DNA of 64,000 nucleotides, from the NCBI GenBank assembly GCA_025267735.1, contig CM046294.1, forward strand, positions 43,437,570-43,501,569, given 5' to 3'. The stretch comes from Mactra quadrangularis. Lineage: Eukaryota; Mollusca; Bivalvia; Venerida; Mactridae. This document shows, one piece after another, positions 44,046 through 57,300 of this stretch. The notes below the pieces were generated by a model. It made no database searches. It was given only the letters and a program-made list of their open reading frames with translations, and was not told the origin of the DNA. Positions within the stretch are counted from its first letter, which is position 1. Each line of letters begins with the position of its first letter. The translations under genes were made by a program, and so were the position numbers.

Positions 44046-44139
44046 CGGCGTTGTTATTCATATGTTGTGAAGGGGATTAGTTATGTAAACACAGAGAAAG
44101 ATGTTAGCTCAATAAATGAGTTTTGATGGATCAAGTAAG

Positions 44140-45690
44140 TTTCTATTTGTAATATATGAGTGTCATACAGCGACAAAGAAAGAAATATGCTCAATACAAA
44201 TGTGTTTTGGTGGACCAAATAATTTTCTTTTGGTTATATATGAGTGTCATACAGCAACAAAGAAAGAAATATGCTCAAAAGAAATGTGTTTAAGTCAATT
44301 AAATAATTTTCTATTGGATTTATGTGAATGTCATACAGTGACAAAGAAAGAAATATCCTCAAATGAAATGTGTTTTGGTAGATCTAATAGTTTTTCAATT
44401 AATTATAGAATGTATACGAGTGTCATACAACAACAAAGAAAGAAAATTCCTCAAATGAATGTGTTTCGGTGATTCAAATATTTTATTGGTTATACATAAG
44501 TGTCATACAGCGACAAAGGAAGAAAGATGCTCAATAAAAATGTGTTCAGCCAATTACAAAAATTCTAATGGTTGCATATGCGTGTCATGCAGTGACAAAT
44601 AAAGAAACACGCTCAATAAAAATGTGTTTGGGTGGATCAAATAATTTTCTATTGATTATATGAGCGTCATACAGCGACAAAGAAGGATATAAATTCTATA
44701 AAAATGTTTGTTGGATGATCAAATACTTTCCCATTGGTTAAATGAGTGTCATACAGTGACAAAAAAAAGAAATATGCTCAATTACAATTTGTTTTAGTCA
44801 ATTAGATAATTTTCCATTGGTTGAATATGCGTTTCATACAGTGACAAAGAAAGAAATACGCTCAATAAAAATGTTTTGGTGAATTAAAAATTTTTCTTTT
44901 GGTTAAATGGGTGCAATACAGCGACAAAGAAAGAAATATGCTCAAAAGGAATGTGTTTTAGTTAATTTAATAATTTTCTATTGGTTATATTTGCGTGTAA
45001 TACAGCGACAAAATAAGAAACATGCTCAATAAAAATGTGTTTTGGTGGATCAAATAATTTTCTATAAGTGTCATAAAGCGACAAAGAAAGAAATACGCTC
45101 AATAATAATGTGTTTTGATGGATCAAGTAAGTTTCTATTTGTGATATATGAGTGTCATACAGCGACAAAGAAAGAAATACTCTATAAAAATGTGTTTGGG
45201 TGAATCGAATAATTTCCTTCTGGTAATCTATGAGTGTCATACAGTGACAAAGAAAGAAATACACTCTATAAAAATGTGTGTTGGTTGTTTAAATAATTTT
45301 CTTTTGGTTATATGAGTGTCATACAGCGACAAAGATAGAAATATGCTAAATAGAAATTTGTTTTAGTCAATTAGATAATTTTCTATTGGTTATATATGCG
45401 TGTCATACAGTGACAAAAAAGAAAACCGCTCAACTAAAATGTGTTTTGGTGGATCAAATAATTTTCTATTGGTTGTTTATTGGAGTGTCATACAGTGACA
45501 TAGAAAGAAATACGCTCAATGAAAATGTGTTTTAGTGCATCAAAATGTAATAATTTTCTATTAGTAATACATGAACGTTATTCAGTGATAAGAAAGAAAT
45601 AATCTCATTGGATAAATAACATTACTTTCTATAGAGTCGAACTGAATAATATCGTTATGTATAATAAGTATCAATCAACGTCAAAGAATG
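44140..45690 (+). repeat. ~84-bp satellite, about 19 copies
   Basis: GTGTCATACAG(C/T)GACAAAG, then AAAGAAATATGCTCAATAAA, recurs at about 44,161, 44,246, 44,330, 44,422, 44,502 and on to about 45,669, at 74-92-bp spacing. Units are noticeably diverged, so the array is old. Because a few units are exactly 84 bp (28 codons), long open frames appear on both strands (44,116-44,472 and 44,962-45,264). Other units are not multiples of three, so they are not genes. Confidence 0.85.
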
Positions 45691-45866
45691 AACTACGGTA
45701 TAACATTTCTACAACAAACACCAGCAGGCCATGACAAAAGAGGCTCTTATAGAGAGAAGCCTATTGTCGGGAGGTATTTTTGGTTGCTCGGATGTTTACA
45801 ATTGATAGTTGATATCGATAATATTTATATATCGATTGATTTGTATTTTGTCTTAGTGTTTGCAAT
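45691..45866. other. Junction between two satellites
   Basis: About 175 bp of nonrepeated DNA, containing ATCGATAATATTTATATATC followed by GAT (a palindrome-like AT block), separates the 84-bp array from the 1-kb array. No gene was seen. Confidence 0.55.
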
Positions 45867-46305
45867 GTCTTAGTCATTGCGGACAGGTGCTTTCCTTGCC
45901 ATACGTGTCAACAAGTCGGTGCAATGTCGTTCACTAACAAAACTTTCAACAAAAATAACAAAAATACATAACAATCAAGAAACAATAGTGTAAGTGTTTA
46001 TTTGGTGTCTGAGAAAATTCAATGGATTTATTCGAGTCAAAAATTGATATCTGACTGGATTTTGCAAATGTATTTTTATATTAAAGGTTGAAATAATACA
46101 AACCTAATCCTGTAAACAATTTAGATATGGGACAAAATTAACATTAAAACGTTTTAAGTCTTTCTCAAATAGTTTCAATACTGAACATTATAAAATCAAG
46201 ATGTAAAAATCTTACTTGACAAAATTATTCTAAGAAAAAAATACTTTGGAAGTGATCGACTAGACACGTCGACCTATGTATAACTAGTGAATAGTAACGA
46301 GTACT
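45867..46305 (+). repeat. Edge monomer of the 1-kb satellite, 439 bp
   Basis: It runs from GTCTTAGTCATTGC to the next GTCTTAGTCATTGC at 46,306. It aligns to both halves of the dimer but lacks the ~95-bp insert private to half B and the ~128-bp insert private to half A. It is the most diverged unit, as expected at an array edge, and is the best candidate for the ancestral monomer. Confidence 0.8.
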
Positions 46306-46319
46306 GTCTTAGTCATTGC

Positions 46320-46414
46320 TGACCGGCGAAAAATATACCTTCCCGATCACCGTTAAATGCAACGAGGAAACGTAAGACCTACTGACCACTCGTAAAAATG
46401 AATGTTCAGAACAA
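46320..46414 (+). repeat. Half-B private insert (first unit)
   Basis: TGACCGGCGAAAAATATACC through GTTCAGAACAA is present in every half B but absent from half A and from the edge monomer. TGAC stands at its left end and directly after it (46,415-46,418), so it may be an insertion with a 4-bp duplication. Confidence 0.65.
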
Positions 46415-46811
46415 TGACAGGTGCTTTCCTCGCCATAGGTTTCGACAAGTCCGTGCAATGTCGTTCACTAACACAATATTAATCAAAAATAACTAAAATA
46501 CATAACAATGAAGTAACACTATTGTAATAGTGTTTATTTGCTGAGTTATATCAATGGCTTTATGTGAGTTAAAAATCTATATTAGACTAGATTGGTAACA
46601 AAGCTGGAATAATAAGCAGCTATTCCCCCCCAAAAAAAAACCGATTTATAAACGAAAACAAAATAAATAATAGAAATGTGATAATTCTTTGTAAAATATT
46701 TCCAATACTGAAGGGGGTCTTATTTAAGTAACTTTTCTCATGATAAAGATGACATCAGACGTGATTGATAGGACAAGTCAACCTACTGTGCTGTATGTGA
46801 AAGTACTTGAT

Positions 46812-47354
46812 AGTAACGAGTACTTTTTCCGCTAAAATGATGAGTCAACAAGTTTGTGTAATGTCTTTCACTAAAAAATCCTTTAACAAATAACTAAAAA
46901 ACATTTTTTATCTTACATTACGTTATTTGTGTATTTTAAAAATAACGCTTGTTTGGATTGGTCAAATATTCACCTATTGGATATGTCTTTGAAAACAGCG
47001 TTGGTGCAATAAAACAAGTAAACACAACAGCAAATAATGAATCAATATTGTAAAAGTGTTTTTTTGGTGTCTGAGAAAATTCAACGGATTTATGCGAGTC
47101 AAAAATTGATATCTGACTGGATTTTGTAAATACATTTTTATATTAAAGGTTGAAATATTACAAACCTTATCCTATAAACAATTTTGATATGGGATAAAAT
47201 TAACATTAAAACGTTTTAAGTCTTTCTCAAATAGTTTCAATACTGAAAATTATAAAATCAAGATGTAAAAATCTTACTTGACAAAATTATTCTAAGAAAA
47301 AAACACTTTGGAAGTGATCGACTAGACACGTCGACCTATGTATAACTACTGAAT
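46812..47354 (+). repeat. Half A of the dimer (first unit)
   Basis: It begins AGTAACGAGTACTTTTTCCG. Shared with half B in the same order are CAAGTTTGTGTAATGTC (B: CAAGTCCGTGCAATGTC), TTCACTAA, AATAACTAAAAAACAT, TTTTTTGGTGTCTGAGAAAA (B: TTATTTGCTGAGTTATATCA), TTTCAATACTGAA and GTGATCGACTAGACACGTCG (B: GTGATTGATAGGACAAGTC). The two ~520-543-bp halves are therefore diverged duplicates. Confidence 0.8.
46904..47031 (+). repeat. Half-A private insert (first unit)
   Basis: About 128 bp, from TTATCTTACATTACG to AACACAACAGC, is found only in half A. It contains CGTTATTTGTGTATTTTAAAAATAACG-type symmetry (near 46,921) and two ATTGG motifs (inverted CCAAT) 16 bp apart, followed by GCAATAAAACAAG. Whether this acts as a promoter is unknown. 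Confidence 0.6.
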
Positions 47355-48337
47355 AGTAACGAGTACTGTCTTAGTCATTGCTGACCGGCGAAAAATATAC
47401 CTCCCCGATTACCGTAAAAGGCAACGAGGAAACGTAAGACCTACTGACCACTCGTAAAAATGAATGTTCAGAACAATGACAGGTGCTTTCCTCGCCATAG
47501 GTTTCGACAAGTCCGTGCAATGTCGTTCACTAACACAATATTAAACAAAAATAACTAAAATACATTACAATGAAGTAACACTATTGTAATAGTAACAGCT
47601 ATTCCAAAAAAACAAAACGATTTTTAAACGGAAAACAAAACAATTCATAAAAATGTGATAATTCTTTATTAAATATTTCCAATACTGAAAAGGGTCTTAT
47701 TTAAGTAACTTATCTCATGATAAAGATGACATCAGACGTGATTGATAGGACAAGTCAACCTACTGTGCTGTATGTGAAAGTACTTGATAGTAACGAGTAC
47801 TTTTTTTCCGCTAAAATGATGAGTCAACAAGTTTGTGTAATGTCTTTCACTAAAAAATCCTTTAACAAATAACTAAAAAACATTTTTATCTTACATTACA
47901 TTATTTGTGTATTTTAAAAATAACGCTTGTTTGGATTGGTCAAATATTCACCTATTGGATGTGTCTTTGAAAACAGCGTTGGTGCAATAAAACAAGTAAA
48001 CACAACAGCAAATAATGAATCAATATTGTAAAAGTGTTTGTTTTTTTTGGTGTCTGAGAAAATTCAACGGATTTATGCGAGTCAAAAATTGATATCTGAC
48101 TGGATTTTGTAAATACATTTTTATATTAAAGGTTGAAATATTACAAACCTTATCCCATAAACAATTTTGATATGGGATAAAATTAACATTAAAACGTTTT
48201 AAGTCTTTCTCAAATAGTTTCAATACTGAAAATTATGAAATCAAGATGTAAAAATCTTACTTGACAAAATCATTCTAAGAAAAAAATACTGTGGAAGTGA
48301 TCGACTAGACACGTCGACCTATGTATAACTAGTGAAT
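47355..48337 (+). repeat. Short (S) dimer variant, representative
   Basis: 983 bp. In half B the ~85-bp stretch from TGTTTATTTGCTGAG to AATAATATG is missing, so AATAG joins directly to TAACAGCTATTCC. The following bases also differ consistently from long units (TTTTTAAACGGAAAACAAAAC, and AAAAGGGTC instead of GAAGGGGGTC). Five other S units start at 50,459, 53,571, 55,619, 59,793 and 61,838. Confidence 0.85.
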
Positions 48338-51300
48338 AGTAACGAGTACTGTCTTAGTCATTGCTGACCGGCGAAAAATATACCTCCCCGATTACCGTAA
48401 AAGGCAACGAGAAAACATAAGACCTACTGACCACTCGTAAAAATGAATGTTTAGAACAATGACAGGTGCTTTCCTCGCCATAGGTTACGACAAGTCCGTG
48501 CAATGTCGTTCACTAACACAGTATTAAACAAAAATAACTAAAATACATAACAATGAAGTAACACTATTGTAATAGTGTTTATTTGCTGAGTTATATCAAT
48601 GGCTTTATGTGAGTTAAAAATCTATATTTGACTAGATTGATAACAAAGCTGGAATAATATGCAGCTATCCCCCCCAATAAAACGATTTATAAACGAAAAC
48701 AAAATAAATAATAGAAATGTGATAATTCTTTGTAAAATATTTCCAATACTGAAGGGGGTCATATTTAAGTAACTTTTCTCATGATAATGATGACATCAGA
48801 CGTGATTGATAGGACAAGTCAACCTACTGTGCTGCATGTGAAAGTACTTGATAGTAACGAGTACTTTTTTCCGCTAAAATGATGAGTCAACAAGTTTGTG
48901 TAATGTCTTTCACTAAAAAATCCTTTAACAAATAACTAAAAAACAATTTTATCTTACATTACATTATTTGTGTATTTTAAAAATAACGCTTGCTTGGATT
49001 GGTCAAATATTCACCTATTGGATATGTCTTTGAAAACAGCGTTGGTGCAATAAAACAAGTAAACACAACAGCAAATAATGAATCAATATTGTAAAAGTGT
49101 TTTTTTTTTTGGTATCTGAGAAAATTCAACGGATTTATGCGAGTCACAAATTGATATCTGACTGGATTTTGTAAATACATTTTTATATTAAAGGTTGAAA
49201 TATTACAAACCTTATCCTATGAACAATTTTGATATGGGATAAAATTAACATTTAAACGTTTTAAGTGTTTCTCAAATAGTTTCAATACTGAAAATTATAA
49301 AATCAAGATGTAAAAATCTTACTTGACAAAATTATTCTAAGAAAAAAATACTGTGGAAGTGATCGACTAGACACGTCGACCTATGAATAACTAGTGAATA
49401 GTAACGAGTACTGTCTTAGTCATTGCTGACCGGCGAAAAATATACCTCCCCGATTACCGTAAAAGGCAACGAGGAAACGTAAGACCAACTGACCACTCGT
49501 AAAAATGAATGTTCAGAACAATGACAGGTGCTTTCCTCGCCATAGGTTTCGACAAGTCCGTGCAATGTCGTTCACTAACACAATATTAAACAAAAATAAC
49601 TAAAATACATAACAACGAAGTAACACTATTGTAATAGTGTTTATTTGCTGAGTTATATCAATGGCTTTATGTGAGTTAAAAATCTATATTTGACTAGATT
49701 GGTAACAAAGCTGGAATAATATGCAGCTATCCCCCCCCAATAAAACGATTTATAAACGAAAACAAAAAAAATAATAGAAATGTGATAATTCTTTGTAAAA
49801 TATTTCCAATACTGAAGGGGGTCTTATTTAAGTAACTATTCTCATGATAAAGATGACATCAGACGTGATTGATAGGACAAGTCAACCTACTGTGCTGTAT
49901 GTGAAAGTACTTGACAGTAACGAGTACTTTTTTCCGCTAAAATGATGAGTCAACAAGTTTGTGTAATGTCTTTCACTAAAAAATCCTTTAACAAATAACT
50001 AAAAAACATTTTTATCTTACATTACATTATTTGTGTATTTTAAAAATAACGCTTGTTTGGATTGGTCAAATATTCAACTATTGGATATGTCTTTGAAAAC
50101 AGCGTTGGTGCAATAAAACAAGTAAACACAACAGCAAATAATGAATCAATATTGTAAAAGTGTTTTTTTGGTGTCTGAGAAAATTCAACGGATTTATGCG
50201 AGTCAAAAATTGATATCTGGCTGGATTTTGTAAATACATTTTTATATTAAAGGTTGAAATATTACAAACCTTATCCTATAAACAATTTTGATATGGGATA
50301 AAATTAACATTAAAACGTTTTAAGTCTTTCTCAAATAGTTTCAATACTGAAAATTATAAAATCAAGATGTAAAAATCTTTCTTGACAAAATTATTCTAAG
50401 AAAAAAATACTGTGGAAGTGATCGACTAGACACGTCGACCTATGTATAACTACTGAATAGTAACGAGTACTGTCTTAGTCATTGCTGACCGGCGAAAAAT
50501 ATACCTCCCCGATTACCGTAAAAGGCAACGAGAAAACATAAGACCTACTGACCACTCGTAAAATGAATGTTCAGAACAATGACAGGTGCTTTCCTCGCCA
50601 TAGGTTTCGACAAGTCCGTGCAATGTCGTTCACTAACACAATATTAATCAAAAATAACTAAAATACATTACAATGAAGTAACACTATTGTAATAGTAACA
50701 GCTATTCCAAAAAAACAAAACGATTTTTAAACGAAAAACAAAACAATTCATAAAAATGTGATAATTCTTTGTTAAATATTTCCAATACTGAAAAGGGTCT
50801 TATTTAAGTAACTTTTCTCATGATAAAGATGACATCAGACGTGATTGATAGGACAAGTCAACCTACTGTGCTGTATGTGAAAGTACTTGATAGTAACGAG
50901 TACTTTTTTCCGCTAAAATGATGAGTCAACAAGTTTGTGTAATGTCTTTCACTAAAAAATCCTTTAACAAATAACTAAAAAACATTTTTATCTTACATTA
51001 CATTATTTGTGTATTTTAAAAATAACGCTTGTTTGGATTGGTCAAATATTCACCTATTGGATATGTCTTTGAAAACAGCGTTGGTGCAATAAAACAAGTA
51101 AACACAACAGCAAATAATGAATCAATATTGTAAAAGTGTTTTTTTTTTGGTGTCTGAGAAAATTCAACGGATTTATGCGAGTCAAAAATTGACATCTGAC
51201 TGGATTTTGTAAATACATTTTTATATTAAAGGTTGAAATATTACAAACCTTATCCTATAAACAATTTTGATATGGGATAAAATTAACATTAAAACGTTTT

Positions 51301-54300
51301 AAGTCTTTCTCAAATAGTTTCAATACTGAAAATTATAAAATCAAGATGTAAAAATCTTACTTGACAAAATCATTCTAAGAAAAAAATACTGTGGGAGTGA
51401 TCGACTAGACACGTCGACCTATGTATAACTACTGAATAGTAACGAGTACTGTCTTAGTCATTGCTGACCGGCGAAAAATATACCTCCCCGATTACCATGA
51501 AAGGCAACGAGAAAACATAAGACCTACTGACCACTCGTAAAAATGAATGTTCAGAACAATGACAGGTGCTTTCCTCGCCATAGGTTTCGACAAGTCCGTG
51601 CAATGTCGTTCACTAACACAATATTAAACAAAAATAACTAAAATACATAACAACGAAGTAACACTATTGTAATAGTGTTTATTTGCTGAGTTATATCAAT
51701 GGCTTTATGTGAGTTAAAAATCTATATTTGACTAGATTGGTAACAAAGCTGGAATAATATGCAGCTATTCCCCTCCCCCAAAAAAAAAACGATTTATAAA
51801 CGAAAACAAAATAAATAATAGAAATGTGATAATTCTTTGTAAAATATTTCCAATACTGAAGGGGGTCTTATTTAAGTAACTTTTCTCATGATAAAGATGA
51901 CATCAGACGTGATTGATAGGACAAGTCAACCTACTGTGCTGTATGTGAAAGTACTTGACAGTAACGAGTACTTTTTACCGCTAAAATGATGAGTCAACAA
52001 GTTTGTGTAATGTATTTCACTAAAAAATCCTTTAACAAATAACTAAAAAACATTTTTATCTTACATTACATTATTTGTGTATTTTAAAAATAACGCTTGT
52101 TTGGATTGGTCAAATATTCACCTATTGGATATATCTTTGAAAACAGCGTTGGTGCAATAAAACAAGTAAACACAACAGCAAATAATGAATCAATATTGTA
52201 AAAGTGGTTTTTTTGGTGTCTGAGAAAATTCAACGGATTTATGCGAGTCAAAAATTGATATCTGACTGGATTTTGTTAAAACATTTTTATATTAAAGGTT
52301 GAAATATTACAAACCTTATCCTATAAACAATTTTGATATGGGATAAAATTAACATTAAAACGTTTTAAGTCTTTCTCAAATAGTTTCAATACTGAAAATT
52401 ATAAAATCAAGATGTAAAAATCTTACTTGACAAAATTATTCTAAGAAAAAAATATTTTGGAAGTGATCGACTAGACACGTCGACCTATGTATAACTACTG
52501 AATAGTAACGAGTACTGTCTTAGTCATTGCTGACCGGCGAAAAATATACCTCCCCGATTACCGTTAAATGCAACGAGGAAACGTAAGACCTACTGACCAC
52601 TCGTAAAATGAATGTTCAGAACAATGACAGGTGCTTTCCTCGCCATAGGTTTCGACAAGTCCGTGCAATGTCGTTCACTAACACAATATTAAACAAAAAT
52701 AACTAAAATACATAACAATGAAGTAACACTATTGTAATAGTGTTTATTTGCTGAGTTATATCAATGGCTTTATGTGAGTTAAAAATCTATATTTGACTAG
52801 ATTGGTAACAAAGCTGGAATAATATGCAGCTATTCCCCTCCCCAAAAAAACCGATTTATAAACGAAAACAAAATAAATAATAGAAATGTGATAATTCTTT
52901 GTAAAATATTTCCAATACTGAAGGGGGTCTTATTTAAGTAACTTTTCTCATGATAAAGATGACATCAGACGTGATTGATAGGACAAGTCAACCTACTGTG
53001 CTGTATGTGAAAGTACTTGATAGTAACGAGTACTTTTTTCCGCTAAAATGATGAGTCAACAAGTTTGTGTAATGTCTTTCACTAAAACATCCTTTAACAA
53101 ATAACTAAAAAACATTTTTATCTTACATTACGTTATTTGTGTATTTTAAAAATAACGCTTGTTTGGATTGGTCAAATATTCACCTATTGGATGTGTCTTT
53201 GAAAACAGCGTTGGTGCAATAAAACAAGTAAACACAACAGCAAATAATGAATCAATATTGTAAAAGTGTTGGTTTTTTTTTGGTGTCTGAGAAAATTCAA
53301 CGGATTTATGCGAGTCAAAAATTGATATCTGACTGGATTTTGTAAATACATTTTTATATTAAAGGTTGAAATAATACAAACCTTATCCTATAAACAATTT
53401 TGATATGGGATAAAATTAACATTAAAACGTTTTAAGTCTTTCTCAAATAGTTTCAATACTGAAAATTATAAAATCAAGATGTAAAAATCTTACTTGACAA
53501 AATCATTCTAAGAAAAAAATACTGTGGAAGTGATCGACTAGACACGTCGACCTATGTATAACTACTGAATAGTAACGAGTACTGTCTTAGTCATTGCTGA
53601 CCGGCGAAAAATATACCTCCCCGATTACCGTAAAAGGCAACGAGAAAACATAAGACCTATTGACCACTCGTAAAAATGAATGTTCAGAACAATGACAGGT
53701 GCTTTCCTCGCCATAGGTTTCGACAAGTCCGTGCAATGTCGTTCACTAACACAATATTAATCAAAAATAACTAAAATACATTACAATGAAGTAACACTAT
53801 TGTAATAGTAACAGCTATTCCAAAAAAACAAAACGATTTTTAAACGGAAAACAAAACAATTCATAAAAATGTGATAATTCTTTGTTAAATATTTCCAATA
53901 CTGAAAAGGGTCTTATTTAAGTAACTTTTCTCATGATAAAGATGACATCAGACGTGATTGATAGGACAAGTCAACCTACAGTGCTGTATGTGAAAGTACT
54001 TGATAGTAACGAGTACTTTTTTTCCGCTAAAATGATGAGTCAACAAGTTTGTGTAATGTCTTTCACTAAAGAATCCTTTAACAAATAACTAAAAAACATT
54101 TTTATCTTACATTACGTTATTTGTGTATTTTAAAAATAACGCTTGTTTGGATTGGTCAAATATTCACCTATTGGATATGTCTTTGAAAACAGCGTTGGTG
54201 CAATAAAACAAGTAAACACAACAGCAAATAATGAATCAATATTGTAAAAGTGGTTTTTTTGGTGTCTGAGAAAATTCAACGGATTTATGCGAGTCAAAAA

Positions 54301-57300
54301 TTGATATCTGACTGGATTTTGTAAGTACATTTTTATATTAAAGGTTGAAATATTACAAACCTTATCCTATAAACAATTTTGATATGGGATAAAATTAACA
54401 TTAAAACGTTTTAAGTCTTTCTCAAATAGTTTCAATACTGAAAATTAAAAAATCAAGATGTAAAAATCTTACTTGACAAAATCATTCTAAGAAAAAAATA
54501 CTGTGGAAGTGATCGACTAGACACGTCGACCTATGTATAACTACTGAATAGTAACGAGTACTGTCTTAGTCATTGCTGACCGGCGAAAAATATACCTCCC
54601 CGATTACCGTAAAAGGCAACGAGAAAACATAAGACCTACTGACCACTCGTAAAAATGAATGTTCAGAACAATGACAGGTGCTTTCCTCGCCATAGGTTAC
54701 GACAAGTCCGTGCAATGTCGTTCACTAACACAATATTAAACAAAAATAACTAAAATACATAACAACGAAGTAACACTATTGTAATAGTGTTTATTTGCTG
54801 AGTTATATCAATGGCTTTATGTGAGTTAAAAATCTATATTTGACTAGATTGGTAACAAAGCTGGAATAATATGCAGCTATCCCCCCCCCAAAAAAAAAAA
54901 AAACGATTTATAAACGAAAACAAAATAAATAATAGAAATGTGATAATTCTTTGTAAAATATTTCCAATACTGAAGGGGGTCTTATTTAAGTAACTTTTCT
55001 CATGATAAAGATGACATCAGACGTGATTGATAGGACAAGTCAACCTACTGTGCTGTATGTGAAAGTACTTGACAGTAACGAGTACTTTTTTCCGCTAAAA
55101 AGATGAGTCAACAAGTTTGTGTAATGTCTTTCACTAAAAAATCCTTTAACAAATAACTAAAAAACATTTTTATCTTACATTACATTATTTGTGTATTTTA
55201 AAAATAACGCTTGTTTGGATTGGTCAAATATTCACCTATTGGATATGTCTTTGAAAACAGCGTTGGTGCAATAAAACAAGTAAACACAACAGCAAATAAT
55301 GAATCAGTATTGCAAAAGTGTTTTTTTTTGGTGTCTGAGAAAATTCAACGGATTTATGCGAGTCAAAAATTGATATCTGACTGGATTTTGTAAATACATT
55401 TTTATATTAAAGGTTGAAATATTACAAACCTTATCCTATAAACAATTTTGATATGGGATAAAATTAACATTAAAACGTTTTAAGTCTTTCTCAAATAGTT
55501 TCAATAATGAAAATTATAAAATCAAGATGTAAAAATCTTACTTGACAAAATTATTCTAAGAAAAAAATACTGTGGAAGTGATCGACTAGACACGTCGACC
55601 TATGTATAACTACTGAATAGTAACGAGTACTGTCTTAGTCATTGCTGACCGGCGAAAAATATACCTCCCCGATTACCGTAAAAGGCAACGAGAAAACATA
55701 GGACCTACTGACCACTCGTAAAATGAATGTTCAGAACAATGACAGGTGCTTTCCTCGCCATAGGTTTCGACAAGTCCGTGCAATGTCGTTCACTAACACA
55801 ATATTAATCAAAAATAACTAAAATACATTACAATGAAGTAACACTATTGTAATAGTAACAGCTATTCCAAAAAAACAAAACGATTTTTAAACGAAAAACA
55901 AAACAATTCATAAAAATGTGATAATTCTTTGTTAAATATTTCCAATACTGAAAAGGGTCTTATTTAAGTAACTTTTCTCATGATAAAGATGACATCAGAC
56001 GTGATTGATAGGACAAGTCAACCTACTGTGCTGTATGTGAAAGTACTTGATAGTAACGAGTACTTTTTTCCGCTAAAATGATGAGTCAACAAGTTTGTGT
56101 AATGTCTTTCACTAAAAAATCCTTTAACAAATAACTAAAAAACATTTTTATCTTACATTACATTATTTGTGTATTTTAAAAATAACGCTTGTTTGGATTG
56201 GTCAAATATTCACCTATTGGATATGTCTTTGAAAACAGCGTTGGTGCAATAAAACAAGTAAACACAACAGCAAATAATGAATCAATATTGTAAAAGTGTT
56301 TTTTTTGCTGTCTGAGAAAATTCAACGGATTTATGCGAGTCAAAAATTGACATCTGACTGGATTTTGTAAATACATTTTTATATTAAAGGTTGAAATATT
56401 ACAAACCTTATCCTATAAACAATTTTGATATGGGATAAAATTAACATTAAAACGTTTTAAGTCTTTCTCAAATAGTTTCAATACTGAAAATTATAAAATC
56501 AAGATGTAAAAATCTTACTTGACAAAATTATTCTAAGAAAAAAATATTTTGGAAGTGATCGACTAGACACGTCGACCTATGTATAACTACTGAATAGTAA
56601 CGAGTACTGTCTTAGTCATTGCTGACCGGCGAAAAATATACCTCCCCGATTACCGTTAAATGCAACGAGGAAACGTAAGACCTACTGACCACTCGTAAAA
56701 ATGAATGTTCAGAACAATGACAGGTGCTTTCCTCGCCATAGGTTTCGACAAGTCCGTGCAATGTCGTTCACTAACACAATATTAATCAAAAATAACTAAA
56801 ATACATAACAACGAAGTAACACTATTGTAATAGTGTTTATTTGCTGAGTTATATCAATGGCTTTATGTGAGTTAAAAATCTATATTTGACTAGATTGGTA
56901 ACAAAGCTGGAATAATATGCAGCTATCCCCCCCCCCAAAAAAAAAAAAACGATTTATAAACGAAAACAAAATAAATAATAGAAATGTGATAATTCTTTGT
57001 AAAATATTTCCAATACTGAAGGGGGTCTTATTTAAGTAACTTTTCTCATGATAAAGATGACATCAGACGTGATTGATAGGACAAGTCAACCTACTGTGCT
57101 GTATGTGAAAGTACTTGATAGTAACGAGTACTTTTTTCCGCTAAAATGATGAGTCAACAAGTTTGTGTAATGTCTTTCACTAAAAAATCCTTTAACAAAT
57201 AAATAAAAAACATTTTTATTTTACATTACATTATTTGTGTATTTTAAAAATAACGCTTGTTTGGATTGGTCAAATATTCACCTATTGGATGTGTCTTTGA

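Noticed and set aside
43738..44061. 107-codon minus-strand frame
   Set aside because: Covers the tRNA-like SINE head and the 396-bp repeat fragment; no domain.
44116..45264. 100-118-codon frames on both strands in the ~84-bp array
   Set aside because: Repeat-derived; unit lengths of 74-92 bp break the frame, and both strands are open for the same reason.
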